From assembly GCA_028277395.1 (NCBI GenBank), contig JANQGJ010000054.1, positions 1 through 64,000 of the forward strand: 64,000 nt of DNA, in the 5' to 3' direction. Positions within the stretch are counted from its first letter, which is position 1, and every line of letters starts with the position of its first letter. The stretch is from Bacteroidales bacterium. GTDB lineage: Bacteria > Bacteroidota > Bacteroidia > Bacteroidales > F082. Shown here piece after piece: positions 36,642 through 49,100 of the stretch. The translations under genes were made by a program, and so were the position numbers. The notes under the pieces are model-generated. The model was not told where the DNA came from. It saw only the letters and a list, made by a program, of their open reading frames with translations, and ran no database searches.

Positions 36642-37907
36642 ATGCAGAAAATAGACATTAATATAAAAAGTGAAATTGGAAAGCTGGATGGTGTAATAGT
36701 TCACTTACCCGGACCTGAAGTTGAAAATATGACTCCTGAGAATGCTCAGAGAGCATTATACAGCGACATACTTAACTTATCAGTAGCTCTTCCCGAATAC
36801 AATAATTTCATTGGAGTTCTGAAAAAATTCACTAATGTATACGATGTAAGCGATTTGTTGTTCGACATAATTCAAAATACTGAGTATAAAAACGAATTAC
36901 TACAACACATTTGTACAATTGAACACAATAAAGATGAAGAAGTATGCAGTTTCATTGAAAATATAAATGATGCAGACCTTGCTAATCAACTTATACAGGG
37001 AATTGAAATGCGTAAGGACAACCTTACCCGTTTTCTTGATAATGAAAGGTATTGCCTGCATCCACTCCCAAATTTTTTCTTTACCCGTGATGCAAGTTTC
37101 TCAATAGGCAGTGAAGTAATGATTGGGAAAATGGCCAATAGCGTTCGTGACAGAGAAACGCTGATAATGGATTCTGTTTTCAGACATCATCCTTTATTTA
37201 AAGCCAAAACGGTTAACCCGGTATTATCATATGACAAATCAGGTAAAGGAACAATTGAAGGTGGAGATGTGATCGTAGCCAGAGAAGATATATTGCTGAT
37301 AGGTACTGGTGACAGAACATCAACACAGGGAATCGACTCTGTAATTGAGCATCTGAAAACCAAACCCGGAATTCATCATATTATAGTTCAGGAACTCCCA
37401 TTTAAGCCTGAATCATTTATACACCTTGATATGGTTTTTACTTTTCTTGACAGAGATAAGTGTATGATATTTGAACCATTAATAATTAATGCTACAAAAT
37501 ACCTAACCATTCATATTACTATTGACAATCACAATGTTGTAAATATTAAAGAAGAAAAAAACATATTAGCAGCGTTGAGATCATTGGGAATGGATCTTGA
37601 ACCGGTATTTTGCGGAGGGAATAATGATATGACAATAATGGAAAGGGAACAATGGCAAAGTGGAGCAAATTTCTTTACTCTGGAACCAGGTAAAGTTATT
37701 GGTTATGGAAGAAATGTTAATACAATTGAAGCACTTAACAAAAGTGGATTTGACATAGTTAAAGCACGGGATATTGTTTCGGGAGCCGAAAACATTGAAG
37801 ACCATGATAAATTGGTGGTTACCATCGTTGGCAATGAGTTATCAAGAGGTGGTGGTGGTGCAAGGTGCATGACTATGCCGGTTTCAAGACAGGAAGTTAT
37901 ATGGTAG
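36642..37907 (+). CDS. arcA: arginine deiminase
   Basis: A 421-residue enzyme that hydrolyses arginine to citrulline and ammonia. The guanidino-group fold is complete, with FFTRDASF, EGGDVIV, the catalytic His region HLDMVFTF, CGGNNDMTIMEREQW and the nucleophile C409 in GGGGARCMTMP. Length matches the family. No ornithine carbamoyltransferase, carbamate kinase or arginine/ornithine antiporter gene adjoins it, so a complete ADI operon is not present here; citrulline use or ammonia release may be separate. It lies 10 bases after the editing-protein gene. Confidence 0.93.
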   Translation: MQKIDINIKSEIGKLDGVIVHLPGPEVENMTPENAQRALYSDILNLSVALPEYNNFIGVLKKFTNVYDVSDLLFDIIQNTEYKNELLQHICTIEHNKDEEVCSFIENINDADLANQLIQGIEMRKDNLTRFLDNERYCLHPLPNFFFTRDASFSIGSEVMIGKMANSVRDRETLIMDSVFRHHPLFKAKTVNPVLSYDKSGKGTIEGGDVIVAREDILLIGTGDRTSTQGIDSVIEHLKTKPGIHHIIVQELPFKPESFIHLDMVFTFLDRDKCMIFEPLIINATKYLTIHITIDNHNVVNIKEEKNILAALRSLGMDLEPVFCGGNNDMTIMEREQWQSGANFFTLEPGKVIGYGRNVNTIEALNKSGFDIVKARDIVSGAENIEDHDKLVVTIVGNELSRGGGGARCMTMPVSRQEVIW

Positions 37908-37943
37908 TATACTTGATTTCATATTAATATTACATCAAAAAAA

Positions 37944-39488
37944 GTGACCTTGATAAAACGTAACTTGGAATCGTATTACAGATCAAATCCCATAGGAATT
38001 ATTCTGGTTGTGGGATTTATCCTTAGGCTGATAGCAGCAATATTCTCTAAAGGATATGGCTGGCATGATGACCAGTTCTTAATAATAGAGATAGCACAGT
38101 CATGGATTGATGGAATTGATTATTACTCATGGTTACCGTCGGAAGACGGAACTAATACTCCCGAAGGATTTAGCTTTTTTTATGTGGGAATTCATTATCT
38201 GCTATTCTGGTTTTTTGAATTTATTGGCATTTATGATCCACAATTCAAAATGCTGTTAATAAGACTTTTACATGCCACATGGTCGTTACTGATCATTTAT
38301 TTTGGTTATAATATAACCCTTAGATTGAGCAACGAAGATAATGCTAAACTTGTGGCCTGGATTTTAGCCGTTTTCTGGATGTTTCCAATGATAAGTGTTC
38401 GTAATCTTGTTGAATTTGTGTGTATTCCATTTATAATGTATGGATTATGGATAATTATAAAGTCTGATTGTAAAACCAGATATTACACATGGTTATGGGC
38501 CGGGATAATTTTCGGACTGGCATTCAACATCAGATTTCAAACTGCATTAATAATTGGATCAATAGGATTGGTTATGCTAATTCAGAGTAAATGGAAGGAG
38601 GCAATTACTGTAGCATTAGGAACAATTTTATCAATAATCATATTCCAGGGTGGCATTGATTATTTTGTCTGGGGTAAACCTTTCGTACAGCTCACAGAAT
38701 ATGTTGATTACAATATGCATAACGCAGCACTGTACATTGTAAGTCCTTGGTACACATACGTACTCTTCATATTTGGAATCATGATACCACCTGTAAGTAT
38801 ATTTCTGTTTACCGGATTCTTTCATCAATGGAAGAAAATACTTATAATTTTTCTGCCGGTTCTGATTTTTCTGGTATTTCATTCTTATTATCCAAATAAA
38901 CAGGAGAGGTTTGTAATAACTATCATTCCCCTGTTTATAATAACAGGTATGATTGGATGGCAGATATTGTATCACAGCTCTATAAAAAGTAGCATAATTA
39001 AGAAATTTGTTAAGGGATCCTGGATTTTTTTCTGGATAATAAACTTTATACTGCTTGTTCCGGTTACAATTATGTATTCCAAACAGGCCAGAGTTGAAAG
39101 TATGGCCTATATGTCAAAATACGGAGATATAAATAACTTCATGATTGAAGACATTAACCAAACGGTATTAAGATTTCCACCACAGTTTTATCTGCAAAAC
39201 TGGTATAATTATCAAACACTTATGAAAAATGATAATTATAACGAATTCATTAAAAAACACCGATCTGATGATATTTCCATACAACCGGGCTTTGTACTGT
39301 TCTATCAGCCTGATCAGATTGAATTAAGAGTTGAAAATCTCAGGCAGGTTTATCCCGATCTGGTTTTTGAGACTATAATTGAACCCGGATTTATGGACAG
39401 AGTTCTCTATTGGCTAAATCCAATCAACGATAATCAGAACATATATCTATATAGAAATAAAGCAGTTATACCCAATAAAATAGAGTAA
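37944..39488 (+). CDS. polytopic membrane glycosyltransferase-like protein (ALG9/GT22-like)
   Basis: A 514-residue protein with ten or more transmembrane helices. The first helix is followed by KGYGWHDDQFLIIEIAQSW, an acidic DD motif in the position of the GT-C catalytic loop, and later by the HATWSLLIIYFGYNI and FNIRFQTALIIG segments seen in ALG9/GT22-type mannosyltransferases. A soluble C-terminal region follows. It probably transfers a sugar from a lipid-linked donor. The start is uncertain between GTG at 37944 and TTG at 37950. No polysaccharide cluster surrounds it. Confidence 0.72.
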   Translation: MTLIKRNLESYYRSNPIGIILVVGFILRLIAAIFSKGYGWHDDQFLIIEIAQSWIDGIDYYSWLPSEDGTNTPEGFSFFYVGIHYLLFWFFEFIGIYDPQFKMLLIRLLHATWSLLIIYFGYNITLRLSNEDNAKLVAWILAVFWMFPMISVRNLVEFVCIPFIMYGLWIIIKSDCKTRYYTWLWAGIIFGLAFNIRFQTALIIGSIGLVMLIQSKWKEAITVALGTILSIIIFQGGIDYFVWGKPFVQLTEYVDYNMHNAALYIVSPWYTYVLFIFGIMIPPVSIFLFTGFFHQWKKILIIFLPVLIFLVFHSYYPNKQERFVITIIPLFIITGMIGWQILYHSSIKSSIIKKFVKGSWIFFWIINFILLVPVTIMYSKQARVESMAYMSKYGDINNFMIEDINQTVLRFPPQFYLQNWYNYQTLMKNDNYNEFIKKHRSDDISIQPGFVLFYQPDQIELRVENLRQVYPDLVFETIIEPGFMDRVLYWLNPINDNQNIYLYRNKAVIPNKIE

Positions 39489-39569
39489 ACAACCTCATTG
39501 ATTTAGTGAGATCAGGTGTTTAATCCGCTATACTAATTAATAATTTTCGTTATTATTGTCCATACTGAT

Positions 39570-39577
39570 TATATTTG
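39570..39577 (+). promoter_or_regulatory. -7 promoter element before the hydrolase-ligA pair
   Basis: TATATTTG followed by CATAAACACG, 38 bases before the ATG at 39615. Confidence 0.68.
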
Positions 39578-39614
39578 CATAAACACGACTTCGAATTTTA
39601 ATTAATTCTGTAAA

Positions 39615-42711
<3,097 letters not shown>

Positions 42712-42751
42712 AAATAAACTCTGAAAATTCACATCATCAGGATAAGTCTTG

Positions 42752-43447
42752 TTAAAAAGCATACGATACACCACCAGAGAGTGAAAGAATTCCGATGTGC
42801 GCCTGTTCGTTTACAAGTTTTTTGTTTCTGTAATACTCAAAATCGATCACGGATCCTATGTATGATGCATTAACATGTACATTAAAATTATCATTGACTT
42901 TGACTTTACCACCACCTGAAAACAAAAAAGCAATAACTAATTGATTGTCGTGTGTTTCATAATAGTTAATTGTGGAAAATGCAGTGGTTGTTTTTACAAG
43001 TGCAGTAGGTTTATATACATTTCTGAGTCCTCCCATCATCTTAAACAGAAGAGAGGCATATTCATTTACAGGCACATCAAAAACCAACCCTATCAAACCT
43101 GAGATATCTCTAAACGACTCAGTCTCAGCAGTCACAGTTTGGAAAGCAGGACTTGCATCAAAGTAGCCTTCAATCAGTTTACTTTCATCAATGGAATTTA
43201 CGTTATAATTAATCATGAAATTCAAACCAACATTCCAGTTGTAATAATAAGATACTTCAGCTGAAATATTTGTTCCCATTTTTGCATAACTACTGAGGTT
43301 TATACCTTTTTGCATTCCAAAATCATATGCTGGTATTGCAACCCCAACTGACAATGAGGCTAGTCCTCTGTTGTAAATATATTCCTGAGAATATGACAAT
43401 TGAGTTAGGGATAAAATTAATGAGTATAGTATTAATAATCGTCTCAA
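42752..43447 (-). CDS. outer-membrane beta-barrel-like exported protein
   Basis: About 231 residues. The frame is open further upstream to 43519, but a TTG near 43447 gives a clean signal peptide (RRLLILYSLILSLTQLSYS, cleavage before QEY) and is preferred; the longer form would overlap the patB gene. The mature part alternates Gly, aromatic and hydrophobic residues in amphipathic strands (for example AEVSYYYNWNVGLNFMINYN, VNASYIGSVIDFEYY) and ends in aromatic SYAF, like the last strand of an outer-membrane barrel. No family is assigned. It is convergent with ligA. Confidence 0.65.
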   Translation of the reverse strand: MRRLLILYSLILSLTQLSYSQEYIYNRGLASLSVGVAIPAYDFGMQKGINLSSYAKMGTNISAEVSYYYNWNVGLNFMINYNVNSIDESKLIEGYFDASPAFQTVTAETESFRDISGLIGLVFDVPVNEYASLLFKMMGGLRNVYKPTALVKTTTAFSTINYYETHDNQLVIAFLFSGGGKVKVNDNFNVHVNASYIGSVIDFEYYRNKKLVNEQAHIGILSLSGGVSYAF

Positions 43448-43505
43448 GTAACCATCTGATTTAAGCAGCAATTTACAAAAAAAGTATATGCTGATATTAA
43501 AAATA

Positions 43506-44663
43506 TCAACAAATATCAATGATTTTTTCCATAGAATTAATTACAACAGATTTAGGTGTTGCTACGTTAATCCTCTGGAATCCCTGGCCTCCGTCTCCGA
43601 ACATCGGACCATGGCTTAATCCAACACCAGCTTTTTCAATGAGCATTTTTTTAATAACTTCATCATTCAACCCGGTCTCATTAAAATCCAGCCATCCAAG
43701 ATACGTGGCTTCCGGCTTTACAAGCTTGATCCGACTATTGGCTTCTTCTAACAAATAATCAATAACATTATAGTTTTCCTGTATATATACCATAAGTTCG
43801 TCCACCCATTCTGCTCCATATTTATAACCGGCTTCAGCAGCTACGGCACCAAATAAATTACCCATTGACAGGTGAAGGTTATTAACTACCTTCTCGAATT
43901 TTGCTCTCATTTCATCATTTACTATAATAACTGATGAAGTAGCCAGTCCCGCAACATTGAATGTTTTGCTTGGGGCAATACATGTAACGGTGATTGATGC
44001 AATTTCTGGTGTCAGAGAAGCAAACGGAATGTGCTTATACCCAGGCAATATCAAATCATTATGGATTTCATCCGAAATAATAATAACGTTATTTCTGAGG
44101 CATATCTCTCCAATTTTCGTTAATTCTTCTTTTGTCCAGACTCTTCCAACAGGGTTATGAGGGCTCGAAAAGAAAAACATACTGGCACTTTCAGCCTTTT
44201 CTTCAAAATCCCTGAAATCTATTTCATATTTACCATTTTGATATACCAGTCGGTTCTGTAACAATTCTCTTCCATGATCAGAAACAGCATTAAAAAACGG
44301 AAAATAAACAGGTGGTTGAATAATAATCTTATCACCGGGACTGGTAAACGCAAGAGTTGAAAAGTTTAGTGCAGGGACAATACCCGGGCTAAAAACAATC
44401 CATTCATCACGAATCTTCCAGTTGTGTCGTTTGTTTATCCAATCAACTATCGAATTATTATATGATTGTGTTCGATAGGAATATCCATAAATAGGATGTT
44501 CTGCTCTTTTTTTTATGGCAGTTCTAATAAAATCCGGGGTTTCAAAATCCATATCTGCTACCCACATAGGTATAACGTCAGGATTACCGAAGAACTTATC
44601 CCGAAGATCATATTTAATATTGGCTGTGTCTTTTCTGTCAATTACTCTATCAAAATCATACAT
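43506..44663 (-). CDS. patB: MalY/PatB-type PLP-dependent C-S lyase or aminotransferase
   Basis: A 385-residue fold-type I PLP enzyme. It starts with the MalY/PatB signature (YDFDRVIDRKDTANIKYDL and VIPMWVADMDFETP), has SSPHNPVGRVW for the phosphate/cofactor region, SDEIHNDL, and the PLP-binding Lys in APSKTFNVAGL. The family cleaves cystathionine or cysteine conjugates, giving a thiol or H2S, pyruvate and ammonia. It is monocistronic or linked to the barrel gene downstream; no methionine or cysteine biosynthesis genes adjoin it. Confidence 0.87.
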   Translation of the reverse strand: MYDFDRVIDRKDTANIKYDLRDKFFGNPDVIPMWVADMDFETPDFIRTAIKKRAEHPIYGYSYRTQSYNNSIVDWINKRHNWKIRDEWIVFSPGIVPALNFSTLAFTSPGDKIIIQPPVYFPFFNAVSDHGRELLQNRLVYQNGKYEIDFRDFEEKAESASMFFFSSPHNPVGRVWTKEELTKIGEICLRNNVIIISDEIHNDLILPGYKHIPFASLTPEIASITVTCIAPSKTFNVAGLATSSVIIVNDEMRAKFEKVVNNLHLSMGNLFGAVAAEAGYKYGAEWVDELMVYIQENYNVIDYLLEEANSRIKLVKPEATYLGWLDFNETGLNDEVIKKMLIEKAGVGLSHGPMFGDGGQGFQRINVATPKSVVINSMEKIIDIC

Positions 44664-44818
44664 AATCAGATGTAAATTAATTCAATCACAGGTATATAGC
44701 AATAGTTCATACAATATTAGCTAGAACAATTTCACTACACCCATTCGGAAACAATGATGTGCATGTTGTAAACAAGTGAAATGGTCGTTAAAACTACTGT
44801 TTTATAATACCCCGAATG

Positions 44819-45940
44819 CTATTGGGTTAGCATTACAGGCATTATTAGCATCAGAATATCTTCAGGATCGTCATCTTCACGTTCTGAAATAATGATCCCT
44901 GCCCTGTTTGGCGCTGACAACTCAAGAATAATACGCTCAGGTTCAAGAGTTCCAAGCATTTCCTGCATAAATCTTGAGTTAAATCCAATCTCTATATCGT
45001 CGCCTTCATAACTACAGGTAAGTCTTTCCTTAGCCTCACTTGAGTAATCTAAATCTTCTGCAGTAAGCAATAACTCCTTACCGGATATTTTAAATCTTAC
45101 CTGGTGAGTTGATTTACTACCAAAAATAGATACCCTTTTAATTGCATTTAACAATCCTTTCCTATCAATGGTCAGACTATATGGGTTTTGCGTTGGAATT
45201 ACAGCTTCATAATTTGGATACTTTCCATCAATCAATCTACATATTAAAACAAGATCATCAAATTCAAGTTTAATGTTTGTATCATTCAGCTCTACACTTA
45301 CTATAAGCTCTTCATCTTCAGGCATGATATTTTTAAGATGATTTAAAGGCTTCTTAGGTAAAATTATTGAAGTTGGATTTTCAGAACTAAAATCATGTCT
45401 TCGATATCTAACAAGTTTATGAGCATCAGTTGCTACAAAAGTAATACTATCAGTTCCTATTTCAAACAGTACCCCTGACATAACCGGACGCAATTCATCA
45501 TTTCCGGTTGCAAATAATGTCTTATTAAAAGCATTAACGAGTAAAGCCGAGTTTAACTCAAGTGATGTTGTGTTTTCCATTACAGGAATTTGCGGAAATT
45601 CTTCACTCTGATGCCCAATAAGTTTGTATTTTCCTTCTCCTGCGAATATTTCAATACTGGTATCAACCACAGTAATTGTAACAGGAAGTTCAGGTAATGA
45701 TTTCATTATATCCAATAGCATTTTAGCAGGAATAGCTATTACGCCAGGTCCTTCTGACATATCAGTAGTTAGGGTAACAGAGATGGTTGTTTCCAGGTCG
45801 GAAGCAGTGATTTGCAACTTATCTTCACTAAGTTCAAATAAAAAGTCTTCAAGAATCGGGAGTGTGTTATTAGTGCCTAAAACTCCACTCACTTTTTGTA
45901 ATCCACGTAGTAAGGTTGTACTTGATATGATAAATTTCAT
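44819..45940 (-). CDS. dnaN: DNA polymerase III beta sliding clamp
   Basis: A 373-residue clamp that rings DNA and tethers the replicative polymerase. The start MKFIISSTTLLRGLQKVSGVLG at 45940 is the family N-terminus; an in-frame ATG 96 bases further upstream would add unrelated residues. Three clamp subdomains are recognisable (ASDLETTISVTL, FVATDAHKLVRYRR, and the C-terminal LMLIMPVMLTQ). It stands alone here, away from dnaA and recF, as often in Bacteroidota. Confidence 0.95.
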   Translation of the reverse strand: MKFIISSTTLLRGLQKVSGVLGTNNTLPILEDFLFELSEDKLQITASDLETTISVTLTTDMSEGPGVIAIPAKMLLDIMKSLPELPVTITVVDTSIEIFAGEGKYKLIGHQSEEFPQIPVMENTTSLELNSALLVNAFNKTLFATGNDELRPVMSGVLFEIGTDSITFVATDAHKLVRYRRHDFSSENPTSIILPKKPLNHLKNIMPEDEELIVSVELNDTNIKLEFDDLVLICRLIDGKYPNYEAVIPTQNPYSLTIDRKGLLNAIKRVSIFGSKSTHQVRFKISGKELLLTAEDLDYSSEAKERLTCSYEGDDIEIGFNSRFMQEMLGTLEPERIILELSAPNRAGIIISEREDDDPEDILMLIMPVMLTQ

Positions 45941-46169
45941 TGGTAGAAAAAGTTTATTATTCTTAGAATCAAATAAATGATAATTTGAAATCAAATTACT
46001 ATGTACAATGCAAATAAACCAAATTGCATTATACATGCGCGAGTAAAATTATAAAAAAAACAATAGCACAGCCCCTGACTTAATCAACAGTTTTTCACAA
46101 AAATGTAACAATCATTAATCTTTAAGTAATACGTTGCCTGTATAAAATGTATATACCCAAAAAAAGAGG

Positions 46170-49100
46170 TTATTTTTTTTCAATGTTCTCCATTTTTCTA
46201 ATGAAGTCAACACTCTTCCTTCTTGTAGATGTTACAAACTCATAATAGTCCGTTTCGCTATCAGGATTCAGAATACGCTTTTCGGCTTTTAAAGTTTCTA
46301 TTCTTTCATTAAAGGCATTATCTGATGACAGTGCCTGCATTATTCCATTTTTATAATTAAAGAAATACCAGCTTGATTTGGTTGGTTTCAAATAAATATT
46401 AACAGAACTGCCTGTTCTGCCTTTCTCAATCTGTACCCAACCATCCACATACTTATTAACAACACTTCCTGCCAGATATCCAATCCCGATTTTACCAATC
46501 GAAATATAAGATCTTGAGAATGGATCCCAGTAAAACTTTAAATCACTAAAAATAATCTTATGGCTTAGCTGATCAGGAACTTTCTTCATCTGACCATATA
46601 GCGCCAGTTCGTTAATGTGTTTTTCTGCATCACCGGAAATAAGATTCTTTCTTAAAAACATTGGAAACAACCCTTCTGCCATATTTCCTGCCGGATTATT
46701 TGTTACACGAATACTATCTGCAATCATTTCAATTGCTTTATTGTCGAAGTAGAAATCAAGTAAGAGTGTATTATTGATGTAGGTTGAGTCAGCAATTATC
46801 AGGTGTTCAAATGTTCCTGATGATTTAACGGTTATCATATTCAAATCAAGCCCAAGGTTGAAATTACCATCGCCTCTGAGTACGCACCTTGAATTATCAA
46901 GTGTTACGAAGTTATTCTGAATATTACTTCCCGAAAACCTTTCGGGTGTACCTACTGAGAAAGCTCCTTTTACAGTATCAAAAATCAATTTACCTGTGGC
47001 ATTTACAAATAACAGATCAGCCTCACTTTTCAATGGTTCAAGTATCATTGGGTAATATCTTCGGTACTGCTCAGAATATCCTAACCCGAAGAACGCAGGT
47101 TTTCCATCATGCGATCTTGAATTTACTGTAACATCAAAGGAGATATCCTTATTATTAATTACCTGGTTAAAAGACACCCAGTTATCAACATTGGCAACAC
47201 ATTCCTCATTTATTTTGTAGCCTCCGTTAAATCTAAGGTCCTGACGTGATGCCAATAAACTAACTTCTCCCCTAAAGAAGTATTCGGGACTCAAAAAGAA
47301 AATCTCTCCTTCCGGAATTTGACCGAAACCTGTTGTTACCCCCTCATTATTCGGTGAAATGCTACTTAAATAAACAGGTTGTTTCATATCGTACCTGTCA
47401 GAATAATCAATCCATCCTTTTGCTGTATAATTTCTACGGTTAAAAATATTAACCTCTGATTCATAGATACTATGATATTTTGTAGCAGTATCAGTAATTA
47501 TAAGTGCATCCATAAGAGTTTGAACCTTTGCTGCCCGTAAAATTTTAACGCTCTCATTATTTGGAAATATCGCGGCATCAGCAACCTTGATCATCTTAAC
47601 ACCCTCAATGTCTATAGTATAATCATTAAGATTATATGTAGCGTTTCCTGCAAAAAATCTAAGTGAATCAATTGTCTCAGCCACTGATATAAATTCGGGA
47701 CCGCTAAGTTTGTAATCGATAAGTTCAAGCATATTCAAAGTGTCGAGGGCAGCATAATCCTCTCCAATATTGCTGCTAAGAAGAAGTTTATCTTCAGGCA
47801 TTATCCACTCAACCTCATCAAGAGTAGATATGAATTTGTTAAATGGAAACCCAATAAACGAATTATCATGAATATTTCTGAACCACCCTTTTTGTTCATC
47901 AAAATCAATCTTTGCAAAATAATCACGAACATCAAGAACAAGTGAGTCGCTATCCCGGTTTTTAAGAAAGAAGTCAGCAGTGTCAGCCGTTAACTTACTG
48001 TAATTAAACCTTATACGATTTGACACTATCTCTGATTGGTCGAATAAATAAGATCCATCTCCATTCATGTATTCAGGGTTCAGTGATAATGTACCTTCAA
48101 GCCATGAATTATCATATACAATGAAAGGTCCTGCATCACTGTTAAGAGTCATAACATTTGTATCAATAACCCATTGAATGTTTACAGTATCACCCTGCGC
48201 TGACGGAAAGTCATACTTATCAGGACTACTCATAACAACAAATTCATTACTAACACCTGTTAAAGAATCTGGATAAAAAATATAATCCTCAGAACTTGAA
48301 AAAGATGACAAATAGTTTAAATCACCATTACCTCTAAAACCATTATTACTCAGGGATATTTCATTATAAAATCTACCCAGACCACCATAAATATCGTAAC
48401 CCTTTTCACCTGTATTATGGTTAAAGCCTAACGAGTAGTCAGGCATTACAACAAGGGGTTGGTTTATAGTACTAAAAATTCCGGCAGAAGTCAGATTTCC
48501 TTCGAATGATAACCCTTCAGTAGTAAAACTTGAGATACTGTCAAATATAAACGGGTCAACAGCATAGTAAAACCTTTCAGGAATTAAGGTGCTATCCTGA
48601 ATATATGTTTCATTGAAATAAACATAGCTCACATCATTACTCACAAATATGGGGTATTCTTCATATTTTTTCAGACTTGATTTATTATAAGGCATATCTA
48701 TATAGATTGTCCCTACCATATCCTCGATAACATTTTTAACTTTTATCAGTGAGTCGGCTTTGCGTATTGAATCGTTATAAACCACATGAAAAGCAAGTGA
48801 ATCAACAAAATTCATCTTAAGCATAAAGCTGTCATAAACGAACGTACTGTTTCTAGAATAGAAATCAAGCAACCCCATCTGGACCTGTCCGTCAAAAGTA
48901 AAATTCCTGTTCTTCTTGAAGGATATTGTTTTATCGTAAGGAAATATGTAAACCTCCTGGGAGTCACTGATACTGACCTCAGGAACACCATTTACATTTA
49001 ATTCCAGGGTGTTAAGGTCAATTGAAGCATTTGGTCGCCCGTCAACACTTGATATAAGCTTAATTACATCATAATCAATACGACCACCTTTGGCATCCAG

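Noticed and set aside
42752-43519. Longer version of the barrel-like protein starting at 43519
   Set aside because: It would overlap the upstream patB gene and put about 24 unrelated residues before a clear signal peptide.
45941-46036. N-terminal extension of DnaN by 32 residues
   Set aside because: The family N-terminus begins at the ATG at 45940; the extra residues have no counterpart in sliding clamps.
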